From contig NC_016475.1 in the NCBI RefSeq assembly GCF_000226095.1, positions 4,588,001 through 4,652,000 on the forward strand: DNA of 64,000 nucleotides, written 5' to 3'. Source of the stretch: Thermothelomyces thermophilus ATCC 42464 (lineage: Eukaryota > Ascomycota > Sordariomycetes > Sordariales > Chaetomiaceae). The notes below the pieces were generated by a model. The model searched no databases and was not told the DNA's origin. It worked only from the letters and a program-made list of their open reading frames with translations. This document shows, piece after piece, positions 22,233 through 33,772 of this stretch; position 1 is the first letter of the stretch; every line of letters begins with the position of its first letter. Position numbers and translations under genes: made by a program.

Positions 22233-22996
22233 CGTGATGTGCTTTGCTTATATAATTAATTAATTGTGATTGTTTGCTTGTCAATTTCAACACTCGGTGA
22301 AGGGAGTACGTGGTTCTCCCCGAGGAAAAACTCCTCTGTCGAGTGTTTCGCAAATGTAATTAAGCTCAGTTCCGGCGCGCGCCTCAGTGTTTTGTTTCCG
22401 TGCCGCAAATAAATACAAATCGCTATCATGTAACCTCATATCCTTTTTCAGAAGGAAGGGTCCATTGCATATTAATTGACCCGCAGGATCGCGGGGGAAA
22501 TTGCAATCCAGCTCTTGGTGCCCGACTTGGAGGCAGTAGCGACCGGCCGAACTCCCTTTTGTCGCAAAGCAGTTAGCATTAATCAATAGGTTGTTCCTGT
22601 CGGGTCTTTGGGAACTTGAAGGGCAACACAATGCCACTGTTCTTCCGCACTCGCAAGAACAACGACATTAATTAAGTGCCGAAGCTTTGACTTGGCACGC
22701 AGAAAAGACTCGTTATCCACGGCCTTTGTCTTTCTTCAACACCCCATCTGTACTACAGCATTAAGGTAGTTTCAATTCTTTGACCATGACTCATCTCGAT
22801 TGTATTTGTCTGAGAAGGGCACGTTATATAATTAATACCAATCTCGGGTACCTTGGGTTCGAGCTATTGTCGTTTCTTACCGAATGCCCCTTGCTGGTCT
22901 ACCACGCTCAGCAATTCCCGGCTGGTTTGACTCGGGTTTAATTCTGCCCAAAGTGTCTCTCTATCCTATTTCCGATTGCTCTAATCCTCCCCAATC
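22233..22996. other. Intergenic stretch between divergent genes
   Basis: Divergent promoter region for the GPI-type gene (-) and the small membrane protein (+). TTAATTAATT words occur at about 22253-22264 and 22668-22677. No gene was recognised. Confidence 0.5.
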
Positions 22997-23440
22997 ATGG
23001 GCGGAACAGGAGCTAAGAAAGAGCTGCCAGTGCCGAGTACGACCGTGGCGCTAAGTAGGAGAAATATCCCGCTTTCGGAACTGGCAGTTGGCCTAACAGT
23101 GCTCGGATGCGTGATTATATTTCTTGTTGGCGCCGGCGTGCTCTGGTTCCGCCGGTCAAGGCTGGAACGTCCCAGCCAACAGGTCGATGTTGAGCTACAG
23201 AAAGCGAACGACGACGCCCCGCCCGGGCGCAAGTACGGGCAACCATGGATTGATGCCGAGTACGCAAGTTTTCCCAGAGTATATCAGCCTGGTGGCAGTT
23301 ACAATAATTGGAAGCAGCGACGCGACGCGCGGGAACAACGCCACAGGCAGTACGTAAAGCAGAAACGGGCCGAGATAGCCGGCCTGAGATCGGGCCCCAG
23401 AATGACAGCGAGCGCCGGGACACGCAAGGCAAGGCAGTGA
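22997..23440 (+). CDS. Small single-pass membrane protein, unknown function
   Basis: Single-exon frame of 147 aa. A short Lys/Pro/Thr head is followed by one membrane helix at residues 29-51 (LAVGLTVLGCVIIFLVGAGV) and an immediate RRSRLER stop-transfer cluster. A polar, Tyr- and Arg-rich tail follows (KYGQPWIDAEYASFPRVYQP and a WKQRRDAREQRHRQYVKQKR coil). With no signal peptide and positive charges after the helix, the tail is predicted cytosolic. No family was recognised. Clean helix, charge asymmetry and codon use favour a real gene over chance. Confidence 0.6.
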   Translation: MGGTGAKKELPVPSTTVALSRRNIPLSELAVGLTVLGCVIIFLVGAGVLWFRRSRLERPSQQVDVELQKANDDAPPGRKYGQPWIDAEYASFPRVYQPGGSYNNWKQRRDAREQRHRQYVKQKRAEIAGLRSGPRMTASAGTRKARQ

Positions 23441-24969
23441 GTGCAACCTAAGGTAGCCATACACTTACAGTGTACAACGTGGGTGAGCAGAGGCGGGCGA
23501 GAGGCCACTTATCCTTCAGAAACTTCAACATGTAAAGGTATTTAGGAAGCATTTCATGAGTACCAAACAAGATTGTTGTTAAATGAGCCGTACATAAGTT
23601 GGTTTCCGATCCAATATTCGGGAACTATATTCTTTTTCTGACGCCCAAGTGTTTGAAGTGCAGTGCTGGTTAGAGAAAACAAGTAAGCAGGGCTCCGAAG
23701 TTTCTTACGGTCGCTGCTTCCCGGACACAAATCCTCCCATAATCCATGCTCGGATCCAGAATCATTGATCCACACTGCAGCTGAAAGTTCAGTGAGCAAG
23801 CCTGGGTGATAAGGAAACGGACAACGACACTTCCTGTTCCACAGTTCGTTGCGCTTTCCAAAACATGAACTGCTTCCGTTGTGTCGTGCATAGGTACCTA
23901 CCGTGGCCCACAAACTTAAACTTCTAACTCTTTCCTCAGGTTTCAGCAACAAAAGATCTATCTTTGAGACTTAGGGTTAATATTGGGCTTTGCAAGGCCT
24001 GCACATGGCGCCGGCCATTTGGCAATATCATGACCCTGCAGGATATGAGACCACGGTGCAGAGGATCATCGAGCAGATGCCTTGTGAGTGCATCTCTTTC
24101 AGCATATGGTGGATTGAGGACTAACAAGCGTCATCCCAAGCGGCTGGCGATGCAATATGAGGGCTCAGATGATCGTTCTGCGAGGGACAGAATCCTATGT
24201 GGTCCGGTCCCTACGACCAAGTGTTGAGATAATATCAAAAGGGCAGATTTATTATGGCTAACCACTCTGTAAAAATGGACAGCGATGGTTCGCATCGGGA
24301 GCCGTTGTGGGTTCCCGTTCTATTCTTTGTTCTTGTCGTAGCCAGGAAATGACGGTTGAGTTACTTCCAGTCACATATTTGAGTAGTTCCTTTGGAATCT
24401 GACGAGCGCTTGAATGGTTTAATTAATACTGCCTATATATACCTCTAACACTCGAACCGGTTTTAATCTGGCGAAATGACATTTACGTGCCTTTGCTCCA
24501 CCCGGCGGAGGTTCAGAGAAAAGTTTGTCGCGTATCAGTAATAATAACTATTTAATACTCCGTACCTGTAAGCGCGCAACGCGTTCGGGCGGGAAGAAAA
24601 CAGCCATTCGCCGACGTCATTGATCCCTGAGCATCGGCCACAACAACACCGAATCCCGTGATGACGAGTCGAGGCCGTCATAGCTATTCCCATGCCTGGT
24701 ACTGCTCTGGTAGCCCCACCAATGGCAAGGATTCAGAGTAGCACCCTGACGTGATGAGATTGAAGTTTAAGCCATGTTTTTCTTAGGGGCAAGGTGCTCA
24801 CAAAAGGGGAGGGTTCATTGCCCTCCTCGAAGAATTTGAGAGCACTAATACAACTTCGGAGACCCGATCTACGCGAGCCCTTTGACACTCTCGGCCAGCA
24901 AAACATAAAACGAGGATTAATTCCCACCAAGCCAGAGACGCGGCAATTCAAGGCGCAATCATAGAAACG
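23441..24969. other. Intergenic stretch
   Basis: About 1.5 kb with no convincing frame. AT-rich patches at about 24410-24440 and 24535-24560. The last few hundred bases are the promoter side of the dehydrogenase gene. Confidence 0.5.
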
Positions 24970-26679
24970 ATGGCGTCGCAGGCAGCGTATGCCGCCGAGC
25001 AGGCCGTTGGCCACCAGAAGGAGGAGATCAAGCAGGATGTGTCCAACTACGAGACATTGGGAAACCCGAATGAGAAGATGAAGGCTCTCGTTTGGCAGGG
25101 CAAGCAAAAGGTCGAAGTTGGTATGTCGCTCCCCAACATAATTAATAGTAATTATACGCGAGTTTATGGTTGTTAGTCTAACAAGACTTGCTCTTCAACA
25201 GTTGAAGTGGCCAAACCCCGTATTATCGAGGACGGCGACGCGATCATCAAGGTCACCGGTACCACGGTATGCGGGAGCGACCTGCACTTGCTGCACGGTT
25301 CCGTCATCCAGATGAAGAAGGGGGACATCCTTGGGCACGAGTTCTGCGGCATCGTCGAGCAAGTAGGGCCGGGCGTCAAGAACGTCAAGGTCGGGAAGCG
25401 ATACGTCGCCGCTTTTCAGATCACATGCGGAGAGGTAATTAAGAGTTGAAAGCGATCTTTTAGAAAACAGCCCGCTGCATCGCTTGCTGCTGATTATTAA
25501 CCACTTCACCCTGGCAGTGTTTCTACTGCAAACAAAAGCTCTCGTCTCAGTGTGAGAAGACCAACTCGAACACGACTGCGAAGGCCATGTACGGCTCCCA
25601 GTCTGCCGGGTTCTTTGGCTACTCGCACTTCACTGGCGGATTTGCCGGCGGTCAGGCCGAGTACGTGAGGGTGCCAATCGCGGATGCCAACCTCCTGGAG
25701 ATCCCGGATGGCGTCCCCGACGAGAAGGGTAATTAGGTGTCTCCCCACGCGTCCTCCTGTCGACGACGGTCGTTAGCTTTAATTATGCGGCTGGCTCGTT
25801 GCTAACCATCCCGGGAGCAGCCCTCTACCTTTCCGACGTTCTTCCGACGGCGTACAACGCGGTCAAGGACACGGCGGTCTACCCCAACGACCAGGTGGCT
25901 ATCTTTGGCGCCGGGCCCATCGGGCAGATGGCAGGCATCTTTGCCCTCGGCGAGGGCGCGAGCAAGGTCATCTACATCGACACGGAGCCGCGGCTGTCGG
26001 CCATCTCGGAGCGCTGGCCGGCCGAGCACAGAGACAAGCTCGAGGTGCTCGACTACAAGAAGCTCAGCTTCGGCCTGATCAACAAGGAGACGGTCGTCAG
26101 CAGGCTCAAGGACCTGTGTGATGGGCGTGGGCCGGATGTGGCCATCGAATGCGCCGCGGGCGAGTATGCAAAGGGGTGGATGCACTGGCTCGAGATGTCG
26201 CTCGGCGCCGAGACGGACACGAGCGAGATCCTCAACGAGATGATCGAGTCGGTGAGGAATTACGGCCGCGCCGGCGTCACTGGCGTCTATGTGGGATATG
26301 TAAGTCGCATTTTTCACTCACTCCGGGAAAAAGGGGGCGGCGAAGCGGTATTAAAGACGGCTCGATGCGCTGACCAAACTTCCTTTCTCGATTTTGACAG
26401 ACCAATCACTTCAACATCGGCTCCCTGATGCAGCGTGGCATCCGCCTGATCGGCAACGGGCAAGCGCCCGTCATGAAGTACTGGGAGGGATTGCTCGCCA
26501 AGATTCAACGGGGCGAGCTCGACCCGACGCAGATGGTCTCACACCGGTTCCGGCTCGATGACATTGACAAAGTCTACTACAAGTTCGACGCAAAGGAGGA
26601 CAACATCCAGAAGGTCTTTGTCGAGACCGAGTTCTCCTTCCCTCGGGCCGAGGGTACCCCTGAGCTTACCATTTTGTGA
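24970..26679 (+). CDS. Zinc-dependent medium-chain alcohol dehydrogenase
   Basis: Five exons, 24970-25120, 25202-25434, 25518-25728, 25821-26299 and 26401-26679, encode 450 aa; all introns are 81-101 bp with GTA donors and consistent phases. The catalytic-zinc ligand motifs are TTVCGSDLH (Cys74) and LGHEFCG (His96-Glu97). A structural-zinc Cys set C126-x2-C129-x2-C132-x7-C140 is complete. The coenzyme fold shows GAGPIG in VAIFGAGPIGQMAG. The family oxidises alcohols with NAD(P)+. The glutathione-independent formaldehyde dehydrogenase or threonine/sorbitol dehydrogenase-like branch fits best by pattern (TVCGSDLHLLHG), but the substrate cannot be fixed from sequence. The head of about 37 residues before KALVWQGKQKV is polar and longer than in the shortest relatives. 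Confidence 0.9.
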
Positions 26680-27662
26680 TAAGGGGGAAGATTGAGGGGC
26701 GGCCGATGTGCAGAGTTGTCTCATCCCATGGCCATTCACGATATCGGGGTAGAATCGATAATTAGTATTGTTTACGAACCGTGCTCGTTTGATACCAGCG
26801 ATTCCGGTGGATGGTTTTGTGGTCATGCAATTACGGATTCGTCTGGACGTGTCTCACTTCATGTGTCGATGATAAATGACTCGACCATGTTACAGGTCGA
26901 CACAGTGTTTTTTTTTTTTTTTTTTTGATTAATTATTAATTACATCTGTTTTCCACATGAGAAGCAGGGACAGCCTTCATTGATCGCAAAGAAAAACAGA
27001 GATATGTCTCTTTCCGGAACACGTCGAGTAATTAAGGTACCGAGACACGAGGGGTGGTTAACAAGCATTTTAAGAATCTAGTGCGTTTATGTTGGATGCT
27101 GTTTCACGAGCATGCAATGTCTTCAGGCTTTAATCCCCCCTCCCCTCCTCCTGCATACATGCAACTCAGATAGCACCTGATAATCAACGATTGCCGATAC
27201 TATCCAAGTGTCCCGTATCCCACATCCTCCCATTGTGCGGGCCGCCTTTTTCTTACCACCGTTCAATTTCCCAGACGGATAGTGGTATGGCTATAGCTCA
27301 GATGATGCATGAGCCTCTGGCCGACCGGACTATTAACGCGGACTTGACGTGCTGCTATGTTTTTTCTTGGGTATTCCCAGCCTATTATTAGTTGCCTTGC
27401 CATGTAGGCCAGACCCAGCGGGTACTACTGCCGTGTCAGTGTGGTTCTTGTTGATCACGGGCTAGAGCCCATTCATTAAACCCAGCAATAATAATAGTCC
27501 TTGCTTACCATCGTTGACCTCAAGCACTCCTGGTTGATTGAACGGATCAGAGCCTCGGATCGGGATTGCGGTTTGGATAATTACGTCTTCCTTTCAGGAG
27601 CGGAAGGATACCTAGCTTCTCGCGCCTAAGAAAAGAAGAAGAGTAGAGGACGCTTGGGGCAT
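26680..27662. other. Intergenic stretch
   Basis: 3' flanks of two convergent genes. A poly-T run lies at about 26906-26926, then an AATTATTAATTA patch. No gene was seen. Confidence 0.5.
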
Positions 27663-28460
27663 TCAGCGCTCGGTTGGGATGCGATCCTCGTCGCATATGA
27701 AGGTGTCTGCCAGATAGCTCTGCTCAAACTCCTGGGTCGACCGGATCGAAGCGCGACTGATGGCGATTTCCTTGATGGCGTTGGCCAGCGACGTGTCGGA
27801 CCGAGCTGACATGAGGAGCAGGTGTCTTGCCTCGCTCGCGGTCAGCATATCGACGGCTCCGGTGAGGTCTGGGACCGAGAACGGCCTTCTTTGCTTCGGT
27901 GACTGCGGTTCCATTTCCATCTTGGATGATTGTGGCCGCGCGTCGGATTGGTTTCGGCTACCGAAGCTCGAGGGACTTTCGGCCGCGAGAACGAGGGAGG
28001 TGATGTCGGCGAGCGGCATCCGGGGCGCACGCGGGTCCCTGGCCATCCGAGCCGCATCAAGAGAGGAGGGCACGCTCAGGCTTGCCGACCTCCGTCGCGT
28101 CCATGTCTCGGACGACGCTGGCGAAAGTGCCTGGAGCGTAGGCGGCAGTCCGTGAGCCGGGTCGATATTCTCAAGCCAGAGCCCGATCCGGTTCCGAGAG
28201 CCGCTGGCCTTGTTGATTTTGGTGGCCGGCACCCCATGCCTGCCGGGCCCCGAGTTCCGCCGTGGGCGTTGCGCCGTGCGGCTTGACTGGGTTGCAGGAG
28301 TGGCGGGCGCTTGACGTTCGTTCACCGTGTCAACAAGGCGCTGCTGACCCCGGGCGGATTCGGCAGCGCAGGGGCGCACCGTGGTCATGGGAAGCCGCGA
28401 GTGCGAGACGGCTCTGGTGGTGGAGACGGGGTGATGATAAGGAACAGCCTTCATCCTCAC
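27663..28460 (-). CDS. Hypothetical low-complexity protein
   Basis: Single-exon frame of 265 aa, rich in Ser, Arg, Pro and Ala, with no signal peptide, membrane helix or domain I recognise. A conserved-looking element is GLWLENIDPAHGLPPTL around residues 93-109. The C-terminal quarter is more helical and acidic (TASEARHLLLMSARSDTSLA, then STQEFEQSYLADTFICDEDR). A start at the third codon (ATG) is equally possible. GC-rich codon use and length support a gene, but no function is offered; a mostly disordered regulatory or scaffold protein is one possibility. Confidence 0.6.
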   Translation of the reverse strand: MRMKAVPYHHPVSTTRAVSHSRLPMTTVRPCAAESARGQQRLVDTVNERQAPATPATQSSRTAQRPRRNSGPGRHGVPATKINKASGSRNRIGLWLENIDPAHGLPPTLQALSPASSETWTRRRSASLSVPSSLDAARMARDPRAPRMPLADITSLVLAAESPSSFGSRNQSDARPQSSKMEMEPQSPKQRRPFSVPDLTGAVDMLTASEARHLLLMSARSDTSLANAIKEIAISRASIRSTQEFEQSYLADTFICDEDRIPTER

Positions 28461-29439
28461 AAGGGATGTTATAATTAGACGGAGAGTTACACTAATTAGG
28501 CGAGAGTGGTTGGTTACGAGAGATGTGATGGATGTTTGATGTTAGGTGGGAGTCTTTGCAATGATAGGCCAAGAGAGATTCTACACTTCGGCGAGAGGTA
28601 TACACTACTTGTATTCGGTACATGTTTTGTCCCTGTGTTAGACACACAACACGACGCGTCTCGGTGTTGTGGCGGGGCTCGCGTTTTAGGTGGGGCAGCG
28701 TGTCACCCGGATTTCTCACCTACGATGACGCACTCCCCGATACGGAGTAAGGTAAACACAATACATACAAGAGGCGTGTCACCTGACGGAGTACGGAGTA
28801 CTTTGTGACCACAAAAACCGAAGCCCGGAGAAGCATGCCGTTTCGATTCCTCGGTCTCCAGTTCCTGCGGGGCAGGAGTCTGTACTGAACATACATATAA
28901 TTCTACGTCAATTTCTTTGCCTTTGTGGCAACCAAAACCACCAAAAACCAAACCACTGACCCGCAAGATCACGGTTTCCCAAGTTCAAACAAGTATCATT
29001 ATCTATGCGACTGGTCGATGCACTCGATCAGAGATCATCCAAAGACAGCAGGTAGCACGGCGAAGATGACAGATAATGGGAAGGCCGCCGCCATGGCCTC
29101 TCTGATCCCGCCAGTTAATTAATTAATACGCCCCTGGCGCCGTTATCCGCGGGTGGCGACTGTGTTGCCGAGCGGCCTCCAGACGACAAGCCCGAACCGC
29201 CAAAAAGCTCCGATCGGTTGTTTCCGTCACCGGCCCAACCCCAGCTGTCGTCTCCCGAGCCAGGCCCCACTACTCTGCTCGTGGGTTCCGTGTCCGGGCT
29301 AGTGCCGAGCCTTGCGCACGCTGGCGGGAGTTCCAGGGAGCCGAGGATGGCAACGTCCGATGTCTCGGGATAATCAGCAACTTGACTTGCCGAGGGATGG
29401 TGTCTTATTAAGGGTAACTGCTGAATATCCTGGGTTCAA
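28461..29439. other. Intergenic stretch with TACGGAGTA words
   Basis: No gene seen. TACGGAGTA occurs at 28741-28749 and a tandem ACGGAGTAC pair at 28786-28801. GC-rich sequence at about 29150-29440 leads into the chromovirus remnant and may be part of it. Confidence 0.5.
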
Positions 29440-29910
29440 TTGTGGGTGGCCTCCGTCAGCGCGCCTTAGAATCACTTTGCGACCTTCCTCGGCTTTCCAC
29501 CCGCAGACCAACGGTCAGACCGAGCGAATTAACGCAGAACTCGAGCAGTATTTGCGGCTGTTTGTGGATTGGGCGATGGCAATACCTCGTCAAATGGGAA
29601 GGCCACGATGAGCCAACATGGCAGCCGGCCACTGATCTACGGGGTTGCGATGATGCCATCTGGGAGTTCCACGACTCCCACCCAGACCTGCCAGGTCCAC
29701 CCGGTTGGGTACGACATCGCCGGCGACTGAGGAATCACGATGAGGGCGACGAGCAGGGTCACGATGAGGAACAGGAGCGCGCGAGCCGCGATCAATCAGC
29801 TCGGCGCGCAAGCAACGATCAATCGGCTCAGCGACCGGCGCCGCGGAGGAGCGCCCGACTGGCAGGGGACGGTCCGGATTTATATATATTATATATTTCA
29901 TTCTTATCTA
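29440..29910 (+). mobile_element. Broken remnant of a Ty3/Gypsy chromovirus (integrase end plus chromodomain)
   Basis: A fossil scrap of the 3' end of a pol gene. One frame shows the integrase motif [12 protein letters not shown]; the next part reads as a chromodomain ([19 protein letters not shown]). A polar Asp/Glu/Arg/Ser-rich tail follows. Both ends and both LTRs are missing, so it is a deeply truncated copy with several breaks. It keeps GC-rich DNA and lacks the AT bias of the block after 33 kb, and its chromodomain differs from that of the elements there, so it is a separate lineage. Coordinates are approximate. Confidence 0.75.
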
Positions 29911-30097
29911 CTAAATATCTATCAAAAGTAATAAAGTAAATAATTTCTACCTTATCAAACGAGAGTCATCTGTCTACGCCAAAGGCGCTCTGGTCGATAA
30001 TATTTTAATAGTGGCATTCGATCTCTCGCCCATCTAGGGTGCTTATTAAATGATAGGTAACCTGCCAAAGCCACAGATTGCATTGCAATACCCCATT

Positions 30098-31765
30098 TCA
30101 AATACCCTCCTTAAAGTCCTTATCCAGCTGCTCCTGGAACTTGGCCCACTGACCCTTGACCCTGTACGCGGACGTCCAGTAGTTGCCCTTGCTGTCCTTG
30201 CCTAGCACAAAGAAACCGTCCGCCGGCTTGACCGGGCCGTGGTTCTCCTGCACGTACGACGGCAGACAGGGCACGCCGTCCTTGGGTACGGTGCGGGCGG
30301 GCGCGAAGTCGAGGCGGAACAGGCCGGCCTTGTCCCAGTTGGAGAAGCCGACCTGTGCCATGCCGCCGTCGCCAATGACGACGATGGGTAGCCCCATGCC
30401 GGACTCGCGTACCATGGCATAATATGCCTCGTGCTGGGCACGCGTGCCCTGCTCGTTGATGGCGCGCCGGACCTGGCGGGCGAGCCAGCTCAGCGGCTTG
30501 GACGTGACGTCGCCCGCGCGGACGAGCACGTTGGCCCAGCCAAAGGCGTTGCCGACGTAAGGCCGCTCGGCCGATGGGGGGATCAGATCGCCCTCGAAGG
30601 CCTTGCGGAGGGACATGGCGATTGATGCGGCAACCTGCGAACATCAACAGAACAGAACAGCATTAGAAACAGTCCTTCCCGTTAGAGACCACTGAGTGAA
30701 ACTGTTTAGCAGGGGGCATGGGGCATACCGTCCGTTCTGGGTTCATGCGGAGCGGGGCGACGACGCAACGCAGTGTCCACGCGGTCAGGATGTCACCCTC
30801 GGTCAAGAACACCTTGGAGACATCCTCACCCTTTTCGGTCGCCTCGGCGCGAAGCTCGGCCAGCGCCCTCTCCAGCTGCGGCCGCCAGTATGTCTCGGGC
30901 ACGCAGACCATGCGGTTCTCCTTCGCCCTCACAAGCATATCAACACCGTAACTGAGCCCCCACTTCAGCATGCCCCCCAGCCCGACCCGGCTGTCAGTTA
31001 GTAGATGCGGCTCCACGGAGGGCCGCGTGCCCTTGGCGAGCGCGTCGAAGGGGTCCGAATCCAGGCCGCAGGGCGTCGGGATCTCGTCCTCCCTGCCCCA
31101 GAGCACACGGCTCCAGTTTTCCACCACGTACTGCATGCCGATCGCATCAAAGGCGACGTGCTGCCACTGCAACACGGCGACAGTCTTGTCGGTGAAGGAG
31201 TTGACGCGCAGGCCCAGCACGGGGATGTCGGCGGCTAGATAGTCGCTAATGCCGCCCGGTCTGTGGCCGGGCTCCCACGCCAGGTCGGCGAGGTCGTCCG
31301 GATCGCCGACCACGGCGGGCCGGTCGCTAGGCGTCGGGATGCGCGACGCTGCCGGGTGTGATGCCGCCGGCATGCCATGGTCGACGTGGCTGAAGCGGAG
31401 TGCCGGCCTCGAGGCCGTGAACTTGGTTGGGATGTGCCACTCAATCTTGCCGGACGCCTATGGAAAGGGGCGGGCAGGATTTCATGCTGCGGTTAGCTAG
31501 GTCCCGCTTTTCTTCGACCAGGCAGGGACGGATTTGATCCTACATTTTTCCTGAGGCGACCTCCTAACCTCTGCCACCCGTCTCGCTTGATCAGGCGCTC
31601 GAGAGACTGGCGTAGCTTCTCCGGATCCAGCACATCGTCGAAGACCAGGGACACAGCCATGTTGTTCCCCTGCACCAACAGGCTATTCTCGAAGAAGTGG
31701 AGCGGCACCACCTTGTCGGTTGGGTCCCAGCATGCCGCCGGCTTGCGCCCGAATAGCTTGTCCAT
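30098..31765 (-). CDS. BAHD/HXXXD acyltransferase (trichothecene acetyltransferase-like)
   Basis: Exons 31544-31765, 30729-31457 and 30098-30634 encode 495 aa; both introns are phase 0 (donors GTAGGA and GTATGC, acceptors ATAG and GCAG). The transferase-family signature is HVAFD (His174, Asp178) in LQWQHVAFDAIGMQYV, where His is the general base. The N-terminus has VVPLHFFENSLL and the C-terminal half has GNAFGWANVLV and NWDKAGLFRLDFAPAR, in the place of the family's DFGWG region. These cytosolic enzymes move acyl groups from acyl-CoA to alcohols or amines, often in secondary metabolism. No other biosynthetic gene lies nearby, so the substrate is open. An upstream in-frame ATG at 31807 would add 14 residues. 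It is the last intact gene before the repeat block. Confidence 0.88.
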
Positions 31766-31807
31766 TCTATGTACGATGTGCGCTCTCGCAGCGTGCGCCG
31801 CTGACAA

Positions 31808-33050
31808 TCTTGCTTCTTTTTCTGTCTGGTCTGTTTCAATTCTGTCTCCGAGGGCAGAGACGGGGTCGGGATTACGTGGAATTAGTTATACAAGCGCGAA
31901 TAAAGACGCAGACGACTTCTTGTCCAGTCAGAGGACTCTCGCTTTTCCTGATGCAGTCAAGCTTCAGGAGTTGGCACTAGTGTACGGAATACCAGTGTAG
32001 TGTACGCTACATTATACATGTAATCCGTACACTAGGAGACCTTACACTACCACAGTCCACTAATAGGTCCACATATCCCGGGGGCTAACGTTCGTTAAAC
32101 TGGTCTCGTTCGCTGATCCGCTGACCGGGATGGCGATCCCGTGGAAAACGTGTGTAGATCGCCTTCCGAAGAAGGAATAACGGTATGTACATATGTACGC
32201 GTGTAATCCGTACACTACGGGCCGTTGACCTACTAGTGTACGTAACTATTCCCGTAACTATTCCCGCTAATGTGGCAAAATTAATCGAGTCCATATCCAA
32301 CTTGTGTACGGAAACGCTTGGATTTCGACGAGACAGACCTGCTAACTATGTTGGTGCCGCAGAAGTCGCGGCGGACGTTTATTATTATTTTCAAAGCTGC
32401 CCGGAGCATTGAAACACTGGTTGCCCCTGACCTGGTTCTTGGGTTCGCAGGCCATGCGACGCTGTTATTCCCCATGAACAGGTGTCCACAGGCAGCACCA
32501 TCTTGGCAGCCATGCTATCATGGCAGCCATGCCATCAATCGGATTGTTTCCTTTTCGCAATCCCGAGCGACCGCTGCACAACTGTTCTTTTTAGTCTCTT
32601 TATCGTCCGGTTCCACGCTAACACGTTAACGGTTTAGCGAGGAGCAACGGTAGGCCTAGTGTATAGCAATGGCCCCACCATCACTACAGAACGCTCAACC
32701 AAAGATAAACAGTATGCTTTACGGAGTAGGGGGATGGGTATCTGCCCATCTGCCAGCTGTTGGTAGCTCTCGCCACCATGGAAACGAAATAGGTGAACTG
32801 GTACTGTGTATAACGAGAGAGACTTGGCTAATTCGACAGACACTACTAATAGGTAACCCCGGGAGTAGTATAGACACGTCGATCCCCTAAACGGTGGTAG
32901 GGCGGCGAGGAGGCCGGGTTTCTGATCCTTCGTGCGTCTGAAGGAAAACGAGGGTGTAACACCCATCTCTTTCTATCTGCCCAGTTATTACCCGGTGGTT
33001 AGTGCTGACTAATTAGTTCAGAACTACCACCTGTCTCCCGACAGGTAGGG
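31808..33050. other. Boundary stretch between genes and the repeat block
   Basis: No gene seen. Rich in GTGTACG/CGTACAC words. TGTAATCCGTACACTA occurs twice (32019-32034 and 32202-32217), and a 12-bp unit starting CGTAACTATTCC is repeated in tandem at about 32231-32256. GC content falls toward 33 kb. Confidence 0.55.
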
Positions 33051-33496
33051 TGTCACGGATAAGCACATGGACGGCCTGGCAGGCTGCAGCCAGGACACAG
33101 GACATTCCGACAGCTAATCACTTGACGGACTAATCAGAAGATTATTACCGCCAAGACTAAGGTCTTTACTAGTAATAATAACATATTACCATTAATAACG
33201 CGGAATTACGGAGTAAAAGGAGAAATGGTACTAGTAATAACTATTAAAGAGGGATAGATAATTATATATATATAGCTAACTAGTCACTTATTAGGTAGAC
33301 TCTAAGAGTTTACTAATAGTAATAATTATAATTATAGTACTTATATTAAGTATTGCTAATTACTATAAGAGATAACTCTAGTATTATTATAAACCTTTTA
33401 ACTTTACCAAATCCCTTAGACAACCTACCTACTTGTCCTACTTAATCTACCTTTATCTAAACCCTTTTAGAAGAAGTCTAAGTTAGGTTTGTTATA
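33051..33496 (+). repeat. 5' LTR of E3 (class A)
   Basis: Begins TGTCACGGATAAGC and ends with the RIP-altered form of CGTCACA. It matches, with transitions, the LTRs at 33773-34219, 48538-48984, 53716-54163 and 60891-61338. Confidence 0.9.
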
Positions 33497-33772
33497 TGTT
33501 ATTACTACTCCCTTTGTTCTATTATAGTTTAGAACAAAGGTAACTTTGACCTTAATATCGATATAGCTACTAATGTTATAGCCAAATAGCTGCTTACTTA
33601 GCTTAGTTAACTCTATTAGCGAATCTAGGAGTTAGACTAAAGAGATAAGGCTACTTAAGCTCGAATCAAGGAACTCGAGAATAGCAAAAAGTACTTGTAG
33701 AAATTAGTTAATAAGGCCTATACTAAAATCAAGGTACTCGAGAGCGCCAAAGCAAGCCATATTAAGATCGAA

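Noticed and set aside
21235-22353. 372-codon minus-strand frame overlapping the GPI-type gene
   Set aside because: Shadow of the GPI-type gene in another frame; Arg/Gly/His-rich, no domain, and the true frame has signal and anchor sequences.
27930-28286. Plus-strand frame opposite the hypothetical gene at 27663-28460
   Set aside because: Shorter, no start context, shadow composition.
31981-32260. CRISPR-like or telomere-like repeat array
   Set aside because: Only two copies of the longest word, irregular spacing, and a eukaryotic setting.
32185-32966. Small frames between the acyltransferase and the first LTR
   Set aside because: Overlap in both directions, AT-rich, no similarity to any family recognised.
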